A DNA stretch of 64,000 nucleotides. It comes from Mesotaenium endlicherianum (taxonomy: Eukaryota > Streptophyta > Zygnematophyceae > Zygnematales > Mesotaeniaceae). Below the pieces are notes generated by a model, which was not told where the DNA came from, ran no database searches, and saw nothing but the letters and a program-made list of their open reading frames with translations. A program made the translations under genes and the position numbers. This document shows positions 32,739-43,945 of this stretch, piece after piece. Where the stretch lies: positions 18,148-82,147 of the forward strand of contig WELA01011189.1 of the NCBI GenBank assembly GCA_009602735.1. Direction: 5' to 3'. The stretch's first letter is position 1; each line of letters begins with the position of its first letter.

Positions 32739-33054
32739 GACATACATATGCTAGGATTGCTCTCAAGTTTGGCATTCGGAAACGAGGCCAACTCTCTTGT
32801 AATGCTTATTGAGAGAGATCTGAATCCAAGGCGAGAAGCCATTGATATGCACTGTCTCCTAGCCTTGCTTATGTGTGAGTTTACTGATTGCATTATTGAT
32901 GCTAGTGTACTTCCATTTGACTTCCGAGTATTCTCAACTGCTAGTACGTTGTCTTTTACTGTTTAATCAATTAACAAATACCATAAAGATTACTTGCTGA
33001 TATGAAGATCTTCATTAATTGTTAATCGCCTATTTGGTAAGTCGATTCATTTCA
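32739..33054 (+). repeat. Truncated L1 LTR preceding element B (plus copy)
   Basis: It corresponds to the last 316 bases of the L1 LTR and ends in GTCGATTCATTTCA directly before the primer binding site. Its left end is a breakpoint with the inverted copy of element B. Confidence 0.85.
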
Positions 33055-33055
33055 G

Positions 33056-33067
33056 TGGTATCGGAGC
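33056..33067 (+). promoter_or_regulatory. Primer binding site, initiator-tRNA-Met type
   Basis: TGGTATCGGAGC lies one base after the LTR end. It differs by one base from the common plant gypsy/copia PBS TGGTATCAGAGC, complementary to the 3' end of initiator tRNA-Met. Confidence 0.85.
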
Positions 33068-33088
33068 AGTTATCACAGTTTTCTTTGT

Positions 33089-34557
33089 GTGGTAAGGACA
33101 AGGTCTCAAACTAGCAACTCCCGAGACATGGAGAACCAGGATAACGAGAATGTCAAAAATCAGGCTGAAAGCCATGTAGCGGGAATCCGTACCTATTTTG
33201 AAGCAGTGGCAGATACTGCAGCAAGAGAGGCTGCAGATGAGGCAGCTGCTATTGCCGCAGTCGCAGCACAGCAGGCTGAGGAGGAGAGAGCCAGATTAGA
33301 AGTTAAACGATTAGCAAACGCTGCTGAAGATACAGAAAGGAGGGAAGGACATCTAGCGGACGAGCGCACTGTCGAAGAACTTATGGCATCAAGGGCCAAT
33401 GTTCTGAATCCACCTCCTGCTGTACAACTCAATGTGCTCCAAGTTCAAATTCGTGACCGGCTGAATGCGGCAGGGATTTCTGCTGCAGGAGCGAGAGGGA
33501 CTGTTGAGGACACTACTCAGCGAGTTGATGCCGCTGCTACTACTGCATTTGCTAGACTTCCACCTCAGAATGTGGATTTAGGAGCATTGTTCGTGCAAAT
33601 GCAATCGCTAATGGCGAGCATGTATCAGTCCTAACAAAAGGACAAAAGAATCATAATTTCTCTACTACGAGACCGAGACCAACTGGGTTCTCAAACCACG
33701 GGTGGTGGTGGCAGAGGGCCAAGTAAGCCCAAGCCGAAACCTCCCCAGGATTCTGATCCTGAGGGTAACAAAAGGTATTACCTTATCAAGTTTCTCGCTG
33801 ATGTTGAGCAGTGGCTGGAGAACTACCCCGAACTGCAAGATCACGAGAAGGTCAGGCACACTGGTGCTCTTCTGAAAGGCACTGCAGCAGATTGGTGGCT
33901 GTATTGGAAAGGAGAGCGTAAGGCTCAACAACTCGGTGACCCTTCTTGGGTAGAGTTTGTGGAGAAACTGCATGAGAAGTTTGATGTGATCAATCAGCAG
34001 GAGAAAGCTATCTATGCGATGGTCTCCTTGACAATGAAGCAAACCACTTCAGTTGCTAAGTTTGCTCAAAAGTTTCAGGAGAACATGATGAAGCAACCAG
34101 ACTTGCTAGAGTTGTATAGGATAGCATATTTTTGGTATGGCTTAAAATCCAAAGTCTCTGGTCATTTTGCTGAAAAGAAAAATGAGAAACTGGATGACTT
34201 GATCCAGGATGCTGATGCCTGGGATCAGCAGCAATTCAATCACAAGCGCCAGAGTAATGCTTTGGTGTCTAAGGTCGTCAAAAAGCCCACAATGCAATTG
34301 AAGGAGACCAGGCTGAGGATGATCAGGGTGATGAATATGGGTATGAGTACAATGCTATGCAGTCTAGAGGGAGAGGTGGTTTCTCTAGAGGCGGCTATGG
34401 AAGAGGTGGTGGTAGGACTAAGCCGAGACCAGCCTCAGCAAAATCGATTTGCTTCCATTGCCAGCAGGCAGATCACTTCAGAGAGCAGTGTCCAGACAAG
34501 CTCCTCCCAAAGGTCGAGAGAAAAGGCGAGCCTTTAAAAGACAGCAACAGTCAGTAA
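33089..34557 (+). pseudogene. Gag of element B with CCHC zinc knuckle
   Basis: The N-terminus reads VVRTRSQT, like the MVRTRS start common in plant chromovirus gag, with GTG where ATG is expected. An Ala/Glu-rich helical part ends at a stop (33632-33634). The capsid region continues in another frame (GTAADWWLYWKGER, FVEKLHEKFDVINQQEKAIY), and the knuckle CFHCQQADHFREQC lies in a third frame (about 34441-34490) after an Arg/Gly-rich stretch. Gag would form the particle and bind RNA. Confidence 0.82.
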
Positions 34558-34632
34558 TCCAGTCTACTGAATGTGAGGATGCTAGGGATAGTGAGTCGTC
34601 ACTAGTTGCCCTCGTAGCAGGTATTATGGGTC

Positions 34633-35109
34633 TTGGATTCACTATGCATGCCTGACAACCAGATAAAGGAGATCATCAGCAATATAGATCTCCAGAGAGT
34701 GTACACTCTGGATAATCTTGTTCCAGGTGATGTCCAACATTTCTTTGCTAAGTTAGGAGAACAATGCGAAAGTCAAGAAAAGGCAATCCCCCCTATCCTA
34801 CTGCATTGCATGATTGCAGGTAGGAAGGTGAGGGCATTTGCTGACGGAGGGGCGTCACATGCTTTCATCCATAAGGACTTAGTTAAGCGGCTAAGGCTGC
34901 CTATTGTCACCCAAGAGAAAAGAAAAATATTCCATGGAGATGCCTCAAGTATCCCGGGAGGAGTTATAACCAAGCCTATTGAGGTCCAGTTAGGTTCTAG
35001 CATTGCAGTTCTAATTGAAACACTTACATTTGAGGTACTCTACACTGGCTTCTATGATCTTGTGCTAGGCAGGTCCTGGCTAAATAGACATCAAGTTGAA
35101 GTGTGTTAG
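34633..35109 (+). pseudogene. Aspartic protease of element B (plus copy)
   Basis: VRAFADGGASHAFIHKDLVK is the active-site region with DGG instead of DSG/DTG; ILGRSWL-like LVLGRSWLNRHQ is the C-terminal motif. The ORF has no ATG at its start and closes on a TAG (35107-35109) at a position where the minus copy has Trp. Confidence 0.78.
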
Positions 35110-35127
35110 AGCAGAGGTACAGTTAAA

Positions 35128-36078
35128 GTGAGAGGAGCCAGTGATGGGCAGACTAACTTGGCACCCACCAGTGCTCTTCCTCGTGTTCTGTATGGGTGGC
35201 CAATGAAGGAAAAGAAGAGGCTTCCAGGAGGATGCAAGTTGCTGAATGCAATGGAGTTCATCGACAGCTGGTACCCAAAGGAAGACAGAATGTTCTGTCT
35301 GCTGCTAAGAGAGGTACCTTTTCAACCTGAAGAAGTGGTTGAGAAAAAGGTAAGCCCTTCGGAGCACCCTACTGCTGCAAAAATTGTTGCTCAGTACACT
35401 GATGTTTTTAATATGCCTCCAGGACCACCTCCTAAGAGGGAAGTGGATCACAAGATTGACTTATTACTTGGGAGTCAGCCACCCTGGCAACGCACTTACG
35501 ATTTGTCTTATGTGGAGAGCAAAGAGTTGAAAACACAGATTGCAGAGCTTGAGGAAAATGGTTACATTTCCCCCAGTAAATCACGTTATGGTGCACCCAT
35601 CCTCTTTGTTAAGAACAAGGATGGGAGTATGCGGATGTGTGTTGATTACAGAGCTCTTAACAGAATTACAGTAAAGAACAAGTATGCTTTACCCAAAATC
35701 AAGGACTTGCTTGATACCCTATCTGGTGCTAAAGTGTTCAGTAAGATAGATCTCAAGAGTGGAAACCATCAACTCAGAATTGCTAAGGGGGATGAACACA
35801 GGATTGCCTTCCGCACACGTTATGGACACTATAAGTTCAACGTGATGCCATTCGGACTGACTGATGCTCTTGCAACCTTCATGGGTGCTATGAATGACAT
35901 TTTCAGACCTTACCTGGATAAGTTTGTGCAAGTCTTCCTGGATGATATTTTCATTTTCTCTAAAGATGAAGCTCAGCATGCTGAACACTTGAAGACAGTC
36001 ATAAACACTCTAAGAAGGAACCAGTTGTATGCTAAAATGAGCAACTGTGATTTTTTCAAAGAAGTAATGAATTCCTAG
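35128..36078 (+). pseudogene. Reverse transcriptase of element B
   Basis: All RT blocks are recognisable: [64 protein letters not shown] and the catalytic [11 protein letters not shown] (near 35935). The catalytic Asp pair is intact. The frame ends early at 36078 through a small frameshift and continues in the RNase H ORF. This domain is deleted from the inverted copy. Confidence 0.9.
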
Positions 36079-36107
36079 GCCATGTTGTCAGCAAGGAAGG
36101 CATCAGT

Positions 36108-37024
36108 GTGGATCCTAAGAAAGTCCAGACCATAAAGGACTGGCCTGTACCACAATCCGTCTCCGAAGTTAGGTCCTTCCTTGGATTGGCTAACTACTAT
36201 AGGAGATTTATTGAGAATTTTTCTACAAAGGCCAGTAAACTGACTGACCTTACTAAGAAAGACATAGGGTATGTGTGGGGGGAAGAGCAGCAGGCTGCCT
36301 TCCAGACCCTTGAAGATGCTCTTTGTTCTGCCCCAGTAGTAGCCGTCTATGACCCCAGCAAACCAATGCAGGTGGTTACTGATGCCTCTGACTTTGCCAT
36401 GGGTATTATTTTGTTGCAGCTTGCTGACAAAACCACAAAGGATGGTAAGGTAAAGCAAGAGTGGCATCCTGTGTTTTATGAGTCTACGAAATTTAATCCA
36501 GCTGAGATTAATTACTCTGTGCATGATAAAGAGCTGCTAGCAATCATGCATGTGCTCAAACAGTGGAGAGCATACTTACATGGTAAAGCTTTTAAGGTGA
36601 TTACAGATCATCTAGCTCTCATTCACTTTCAGAAGAAGTCCAGCTGTCAAGGAGGGAGAAACGCTGGAGCCAGATGCTGGAGCAGTTTCAAGTCCAGATT
36701 GACTACAAACCAGGGAAGTTGAATCCCGCTGATGCACTCTTTAAAAGGCCTGACTTGCAAGAAAGGAACTTTAGTCAGCATGCTGTAGATAAAGTCCTTT
36801 GTGCACTCAGTTCACTAAAGGTGAAAAAGTCCTTCCTTGAACAACTTAGGAAAGCCCACCTTTCTGACCCAACATTTGAGCCCAACCCCACTGATGGTGT
36901 GTGTCCTGCTACTGCACTCGGGTATAGGCTTAAGGGTGGGGTCTGGGTGACTGAAACCACTTCAGGCAGGCTGAAGCTGGTCATTCCTAATAACTTGGAA
37001 ATAAGGTCCCTGTTACTGACTTAA
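36108..37024 (+). pseudogene. RT connection and RNase H of element B
   Basis: [20 protein letters not shown] is the RT-RNase H connection; RNase H shows [34 protein letters not shown] and [14 protein letters not shown] frameshift near 36650 moves the tail ([20 protein letters not shown], usually LSRRP) to another frame ending at a stop at 37024. Confidence 0.85.
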
Positions 37025-37051
37025 GCACATGACAGTTTACTGGGTGGGCAT

Positions 37052-37585
37052 TTGGGGCAGGCCAAAATTGTTGGCAAGCTGGCGAAACATTATCATTGGG
37101 TGGGATTACCTCAGGAGGTCTTGAAATACGTTAAGTCCTGTGACCATTGCCAAAGGAATAATTCTAGGCACACCCCACCGGGGGGCCTCTTGCAACTACT
37201 GCCCATCCCAGCTGGCCGCTGGGAAATAATATCCATGGACTGGGTGGTAACACTACCAAGAATAGCCAATGGGCATGATTCCATACTGTTAGTAGTGGAT
37301 AAGTTGACAAAAATGGTCATTTTTATCCCCACAACTGTAAAAGTAACAATACTCGAAACAGCGAGACAGTTTTACAACCATGTAGTATGCCAACATGGGC
37401 TACCCTCTAATATCATCTCAGACAGAGACTCAAAATTTACCTCTAAGTTCTGGAGAGCTTTAATGGGGTTAATGGGAGTCAAGCAGCTACTCAACACAGC
37501 AAACCACCCTCAGACTGATGGGCAGACTGAAAGAACTAACCGAGTTCTGCAAGAGGTATTGAGAGCCTATATTAACCAAAAATAA
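37052..37585 (+). pseudogene. Integrase of element B
   Basis: The zinc-finger remnant HYHWVGLPQEVLKYVKSCDH and CQRN precede the core: MDWVVTLPR, then NIISDRDSKFTSKFW and NHPQTDGQTERTNR supply Asp, Asp and Glu. A TAA right after AYINQK (37583-37585) truncates the ORF; the next segment continues in a different frame. Confidence 0.87.
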
Positions 37586-37636
37586 GATAATTGGGATGAC
37601 CTGTTACCTCAAATCCAGTTTGCGGTCAACAGTGCG

Positions 37637-38330
37637 GTGCATGCGTCAACGGGCAAGACTCCTTTTGAACTGAGCCTGGGTAGAGTCCCCAAGTCTCCTT
37701 TAGATGTACTGGGGGAGTCTTTAACTCACCCCGAAGGAATTGACAATCCGGTCTCCCTCCAGTTAACACAGGAGTTTGCTGACACTCTGTCAGAAGTCCA
37801 ACAGAACCTGCACACAGCCCAGGCAAACCAACAAAATTACGCTAATCAGCACCGTCGAGAGCTGACATTATTAAGGGCGATTTGGTCAAACTGCATTCTC
37901 AGCACCTGTACCTACCTGGTGTGGTCAAGAAAAAGCTTGGTCCTGTCTGGATCGATCCATATTCGGTGGTGCGCCGTGTCGGTCAAAATGCTTACAAACT
38001 GAACATGTCAGCAAAATATAGTGGTCACCCAGTCTTTAATGTCTCCTTCCTGGAACCATACATCAAAGGTGACACATTGTTCACAGGTCGGTTACTTGTG
38101 CAACCGGGACCGATCCCCGCAGTCCGGGATGGTGACCCTGAGGAATGTGAGGTGGAGGAGATTTTAGACGCTCGTTCTGTTCGTTGATCATCTAAATATG
38201 TCATGAAGTACCTGGTCAGATGGAAGGTTTATGACGCTTCTGGAGACACTTGGGAGTTTAAAGACCAGCTGTCCAATGCCAAAGGGGCGTTGAAACGGTT
38301 CCACCTTCGGGCGGCTGGCACCCCTCTCTA
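37637..38330 (+). pseudogene. Integrase C-terminus and chromodomain of element B (plus copy, interrupted)
   Basis: HASTGKTPFELSLGRVPKSP and the GPY-like module (KLGPVWIDPYSVVRRVG) precede a chromodomain split by a TGA at 38185-38187, between DARSVR and SSKYVMKYLVRWKVY. The inverted copy reads Arg at this stop. Chromodomains of this class direct integration to methylated H3 (family knowledge). Confidence 0.82.
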
Positions 38331-38394
38331 AATGTCATTTCAATGGCCATGGACAGGTGACAGGAGGTCCTGTCTTCGTATAGGTCGGAGGGGA

Positions 38395-38626
38395 ATGTGA
38401 CAGTTAGTGACAGATAGTGACAGCTGTGACAGGCAGCCCACCTTAAAAATTAAATTGGAGGGAGTGTGTTCCGTTTCGGGATCAGCCAGGCAAATTTTAT
38501 AACCATTCTACACACTCAACCTGCGCTCATACTCACTTCTTCTCTCTAACTCAATTCTCTCTTATACTCACTCACACAAGGTACTACACACTAGGAACTC
38601 TCCCTATCACGTTCTTCTTTACCACG
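38395..38626 (+). repeat. Candidate 3' LTR downstream of element B
   Basis: It begins TGTGACAGTTAGTGACAG right after the purine tract CGGAGGGGAA and ends near GGGCA before the coiled-coil ORF. Its first part contains three spaced GTGACAG repeats. It is short (about 230 bp) and no second copy with a target-site duplication is visible, so the call is tentative. Confidence 0.5.
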
Positions 38627-38639
38627 GGCATTCAATAAC

Positions 38640-40339
38640 GGCAAAGTGGCATGACTTCACTAACTACATTGTGTTTATGATTGAGCAGGATGACCCAGAA
38701 GTAGGAACTTAAGCGGACGAAAAGGGCGGAAGACGTACATGCAGAATGCTTGCAATTCCGTGGCAACATCGAATCATCCTCCATGTCCGCTCGGGAATCA
38801 CAACGACTCCAACAACAGCGGGAGGCACAGAAAAAGAAGGAAGAGGAGGAATAGGCCAGGCTGAGGCAGGAAGAATTGGACCAAAAAGCTACGGAGGAGG
38901 CGAAGAAGGCGGAAGAGGAGAGGCAAGCCGAGGAGAGGCCGAAGCAGCAGGCTGAAGAAGAAGAAAAGAGGAAAATCAGCAGCTACCGCTACACGGTACT
39001 GGGCAAGGGCTTTGATCTACTGGAGGAGGCCTTCAAGTATGTCAGAGAAGTCGCAGTGAGGCACAGCAGGACATCCTCCAGAGAGAAGGGGAGACATCCA
39101 AACACTTTGACAAGTATATTGAGGTCAGCACAGGGCTACTCCTCTACCACAATTATGCCAGGATGGTAGGGTATACAGTCAGAGAGGCCAAGGCAGTGGC
39201 CCAAGCAAATGAGACAGGAGCTGTATTGATCTCAGGTATTTGGGAAAAGGATAGGGTCATCAGGATGATCCCCATGGACGCGGACAGCTTTAAGGACTCT
39301 ACACCCCATAATCGGTTCAAGGCCATGTATAATGAGGTGGAGAGGAGGAGCTGGGAGTTCTTGGCCAGTCAGCTGGACTTCGCAAGGCACTGGTACCCGT
39401 GCACTCTGAAAAGGACAGACTCTGCCTTTTTCCAAAAGCCCACCGATTGGCGGTGGATGACCATCAACATGAGGGACCAGCAGAATGACAAGGCGAAGGA
39501 TGAGGATTTCCTAAAAGACCTACAAGGGGAACATAATGTTGCCTCCTTATATTGCAGCTTGAGACCCAAGACTGGATAAAGTGAGAGACTGCATGAGCCA
39601 AGAAATGCAGGAGGACAGGAGCAGGGCCCGAGAGTCATTCTCTAAAGGGAAGCACGCTTATGCTAATTGGACAAGCAAGCAGGGAGAAGAGGACCTATAT
39701 GCGGTCCAAACTCAACAGCCTCCACCAACACCCAAAAGGGGAAGGTCAGTGGGGTATTCTTTTTCTCGGGAAGAGCTAGAGCAGCTGACAGAGAAGACCC
39801 CAGCGGTCTCAGAGGAACCAGGGGAAGGAGAGGAGGAGGGGTCAGAGGAAGAAGAAGAGGAAGGCGAGGAGGAGGACACTAGCCCCGCTGTGGTCGTGAC
39901 ACCTGCCACATCCTCTCTAAGGGAGAAGACTGGGATGGCCTTGCAACAGCTCGCTGAAAAGGAGGACATCACTTGGCTGGGAATTGCCACAGGACAGAGC
40001 CCATCTCTAGGCACGGAAACCCAGTCAGACAGGGCAGACAGGAGGGTTGCTAGAGAATTAGCCAAAGGCCTGCCAGCATCTCCCTCGCAGAGAGGGCATG
40101 TGCCCTTAGCTCATGTCATGCAACATCCTTCTGGGAAGCCGGTATATGTACCTGTCAGTTTGAGGGCTGCCCAGGAGAAGGCTGCCTCCCTTCAGTTTCA
40201 GACTGTGCAGGAGAAAACAGCCCAGTTTCTGCGTTCTCCGCGGGGCCCCTACGCGGATCTGCCAGGCTTCAGGAGACCCCAAGACAGGAGGAGGTCTGGC
40301 TCCCCTGAGTATAGGGCCCCAGGGACATCTCCCTTCTAA
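38640..40339 (+). pseudogene. Coiled-coil/charged ORF associated with element B (plus copy)
   Basis: Three overlapping pieces (38876-39169, 39163-39579, 39581-40339) join into about 530 codons with two frame changes. In order: a Glu/Lys/Gln-rich coiled coil (EEAKKAEEERQAEERPKQQA), a central globular part (HNRFKAMYNEVERRSWEF, FFQKPTDWRWMTINMRDQQN), an acidic run (GSEEEEEEGEEEDTS) and a Pro/Arg-rich end (FRRPQDRRRSGSPEYR). Similarity to 28331-29962 extends over the whole length, so it was a real coding unit. Function unknown. The Trp-rich centre and charged ends could suit a nucleic-acid-binding structural protein (inference only). Confidence 0.6.
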
Positions 40340-40399
40340 TGGCAGTAGGCTGGGGACGGTAGGGACAGCACGCTGTTACTAGTGTTAGTGTTGTCGAAG

Positions 40400-41154
40400 T
40401 GAAAGGGGCAGAGTGCCCTAGTGGAAGCGTAGTGACTCACGAGGAAAAGAACTAATTGCAAGCATACTAAAGAGTGTAGCGGCATATCACCAAAAAAGCT
40501 TAGGAAAATTTCTCAACATTTTGAGTAGCAAAAAACTGCTCACAAATAATGTAGGATGATAGGCCTCGTCATTACAAACCCGTAGAAATTTACAAACGTG
40601 AAAATTGATAAAAAATGAAGTAATTATGTCTATTTATAGTTTTCCACGACGGTCGCTCGCCCCTAAGCTGGAGGGCCGCTTCGCAACGGATTTTCCCAAG
40701 TGTTTGTCAAATCGTCCCTTCCAGAATATTTGTGAGTAAGCCAGATCAGTCTCATCTGACGTGTCGGGCTGATTTGACGTCCACATGCATGCATCAAAAT
40801 ATCTAGAATATACTAACTTAGACGCGCTAGGCTAATCCGAAACTTCTAGGTAAATCGACCTAGTCGGCACTCCGCGTCAGCCGAACTTACGTGAAGGTTC
40901 AAATTCACTCCAACGGCCCAGATCGCTCGACGCTGTCGGTCAATCCGACGGTCACGCTCACCGCGAATTAAGGACAGTCGTCAACCGACCTCAAAACTAG
41001 TCAAACTTCGGAAATCCATAACTCTCTCAACACTTGACCAAATTTGATGAACTTTATATCAAAATGACCACAAAAATGCACTTTACACTACTATACAATC
41101 AAAACATTCTTTCATGGAACTCAAAAATGCACTTTATGAACCTATGACCTTACA
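40400..41154 (-). repeat. 3' LTR of element C
   Basis: 755 bp, TGTAAGGTC to CCCCTTTCA on the minus strand, with TATAAATA at 40638-40631. Next to the internal side is the purine tract TTGAGGAGGGGGATGA. Confidence 0.93.
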
Positions 41155-42401
41155 TCATCCCCCTCCTCAAGATGCGATGTCCTCAGCGCATTCTGCAGAT
41201 AACGTCTCAACTTACTCTTACAATAAGTCAAGTTGGCCTCCGGCTCCCAAGTGTTGTCGTCCGCATGGTAGCCTTTCCACTTGACCAGATACTCTTGAGC
41301 AAGTCGTTGACCTCGCTTGACTCGTCGATCACCGACAATCGCCTCCACTTCATACTCCAATACATCATCGATCTCGACCGGTGGTGGCGTTGAAGGTAGT
41401 TGTCCTGGACGTCCTTTATTTGGGTCAACGTATGGCCGCAAACAACTGACATGGAACACATCATGGATACGCCAGCCTGAAGGAAGTTCCAACTTGTAGG
41501 TCACTGGATTAACCCGCTTGAGCACCACAACAGGACCTGTAAACCGTGCCCGCAGTTTCCTCTTGCCTGTAAAAGGTAGGTTTTTTGTTGAAAAGAGTAC
41601 TTTGCCGCCCACATTGAATGTCACTTCTCTCCGATGCTTATTAGCATGCTTGACCTGCTCTTCTTGTGCCTTTCGAATAGACGTCTTAGCCATGTCCCAA
41701 GTCTTGGCCATCTGCTCCATAAACGCTTGTGTAGTAGGAACCTGAGTCTCTTTGGCCTTCTCCAACAAGATGTTCCCTGGATGATATACTTCTCTCCCAT
41801 AAATCATCGCGAATGGTGACTGCTTGGTGGATTCCTGCACGCTGTTGTTCTAGGCAAACTCCAACCCTGGCAGCTTCTTGTCCCACTCTGAAGGGTCCTC
41901 CATAGTGAAACTCCTGAGCACCTCTTGCAGAGTTCTGTTGAGCCTCTCACTCTGCCCGTCTGTCTGAGGATGATAGAAAGTGCTCATACTCAGCTTGGTC
42001 CCCATCAAAGTAAACAATGATCGCCAAAAGTTGCCAGTAAACCTTGGATCCTGGTCTGAAACAATCACCTTCGGCAACCCATGTAGCCTGAAAATATGAT
42101 CAAAGAACAGCCGTGCCACATCTGCTGCCGTACAAGTCTCCTTCATAGGAATGAAGTGTGCCATCTTGCTGAGCCGATCAGACACAACCCAAATTGTATC
42201 GTGCCCTTGACCACTCACTAGTAAAGATGTGATGAAGTCCATAGCAATCTGCTCCCAAGGATACTCTAGAATAGGCAGGGGCTGTAATGTACCTCCCTTC
42301 TTTTGATTTAGTGTCTTGTTTCTCTGGCACGCATCGCAACTCCTGATCCACTCCTCGATGTCCTTGTCCATGTTTTTCCAATAGTACTCCCGCTTCAGCA
42401 C
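41142..42401 (-). pseudogene. Integrase and chromodomain of element C
   Basis: CDACQRNKTLNQKKGG is the CC half of the zinc finger; the core has MDFITSL, VIVSDQDPRF and FYHPQTDGQSERLNR, all three acidic residues intact. An in-frame TAG (41850-41852) interrupts between PGLEFA and NNSVQEST. The GPY-like part (LRARFTGPVVVLKRVN) and a chromodomain (LEYEVEAIVGDRRVKRGQR, EYLVKWKGYHADDNTWEP) end the frame near the LTR. The chromodomain keeps its aromatic cage positions. Confidence 0.9.
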
Positions 42402-42440
42402 GCTTGCCGTCTTCTCGCTTCCAAAGTGTCCAGCATATAA

Positions 42441-43351
42441 TCAGTCATGATGCTCCGCTAGTAGTAAGTCTCGTAGCTCCTTGATGTCAGGTATCACCAC
42501 TCTCTTGGAATCACCATAATACCATATGCCGTCCTTCGTCTGCATACTCGCGTTGGACTCAGCTGCTCCACCATCAGCAAACTCTGGGTCCTCCTCATAA
42601 CTTCTTTGAAGCTTCTCCTTGAAGTCGATACACTCCTTGATGGTTGAGACAGCTGCAAGGTCACACCTCCTGGATAAAGCGTCTGCAGGGTTGATCTTCC
42701 CAGGTAAGTACTCCATCTTGTGGTCAAATTGTTGCAGAAACTCCATCCACCTTGCATGTCTTGGTGTCAATATTTGCTGCCTCATAAACTTCTCCAAGCT
42801 CTTGTGGTCGGTCTTGATGAACACCTTCCGGCCGTCCACATAACATCGCCAAATCCTCAAAGCCTGGATAATAGCCAACATCTCCCGCTCGTGTGCTGCA
42901 TAGTTCTGCTCAGGAGGACTCAACTTCCTGCTCTCATATGCCACAGGCTGCAATTCTTTGCCCTGGTCCTAGAGAAGAATGGCTCCCACTGCAAAATTTG
43001 ATGCGTCCGTGATGATGGTGAAAGGAAGCTCTGGACTGGCGATTGCCAACCAGGTGCCTGTGTCAATAACTCCTTAATCCTCTCAAATGCTTGCTGCTCC
43101 TTGTCACCCCATAGCCACTTCTCCTGCTTCTTCAACATGTACGTGAGCGGTGCACACACCTTGGCAAATCCTTCAATGAAACGTCGATAATAATTCGCCA
43201 TGCCGAGGAAACTCCTGAGTTGATGAATATCAGCAGGCACCGGCCAATCTCTGACTGCTTGCACCTTCTTTTGCTCCACCTTGACTTCTGCAGCTCCCAC
43301 TATGTGCGCAAGAAACTTGATCTCCTTGAGATAGAAGTCGCACTTGCTCAT
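42441..43351 (-). pseudogene. RT connection and RNase H of element C
   Basis: MSKCDFYLKEIKFLAHIVG and [18 protein letters not shown] form the RT-RNase H connection. A frameshift near 43050 and a further stop lead into VAYESRKLSPPEQNYAAHER, EMLAIIQALRIWRCYVDGRK and FIKTDHKSLEKFM. The ORF closes on a TGA at 42441-42443 after LLLAEHHD, in frame with the integrase that follows. Confidence 0.87.
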
Positions 43352-43366
43352 CTTCCCACATAGCTT

Positions 43367-43945
43367 CTAATCTCTCAAGACCTCCAACACCTTCCGCAGA
43401 TGCTCCACATGCTCTTCCAAGGTCTTCGAATAGATCAGGATGTTGTCCAAAAATACCACCACAAACTGGTCCAAGTAGGATCTGAAGATACTATTCATGA
43501 GTCCCATGAATGTAGCAGGTGCATTAGTCAACCCAAAAGGCATGATTGTGAGCTCGAACAAACCATAGCGAGTTCTGAAAGCAGTCTTCTGAACGTCTCC
43601 TTCCGTAATCTGTACCTGGTGATAGTCACTCCTCAAATCGATCTTCGAGAAATACTTCGCCCCGATAAGCCTGTCAATCAACTCGTCCACTCGTGGAAGT
43701 GGGTACCTGTTCTTGATGGTGACCTTGTTGAGAGCCCGGTAGTCAACACACATCCTCATAGTCCCATCCTTCTTCTTCACAAATAAGACTGGCACTGCAA
43801 ATGGAGACTCGCTGGGTCGGATGAATCCCTTCTCCAAGAACTCTGTCAGCTGCTTCTTCAACTCATCCAACTCCGCAAACGATTGTAGATAGGCGGGTCT
43901 CACTGGTGGCTTGCTCCCTGGTTCCAACTCAACCTTGTGCTCCAT
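43367..43945 (-). pseudogene. Reverse transcriptase of element C (catalytic Asp changed to Asn)
   Basis: [35 protein letters not shown] and [20 protein letters not shown] are standard. The catalytic box reads [11 protein letters not shown]: the second Asp of the xDD pair is Asn, which should abolish polymerase activity. A TAG at 43367-43369 then separates it in frame from the downstream connection domain. Confidence 0.9.

Larger units (their letters stand above)
33055..38394 (+). mobile_element. Element B: degenerate Ty3/gypsy chromovirus (plus copy)
   Basis: PBS, gag with zinc knuckle, protease, RT, RNase H, integrase and chromodomain follow in order, the chromovirus layout. Multiple stops and frameshifts separate them. 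The 5' LTR fragment belongs to family L1, whereas the sequence after the polypurine tract (38385-38394) begins TGTGACAG, unlike the start of L1 (TGTAATG). The element is therefore either chimeric or its ends have been exchanged. Confidence 0.88.
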
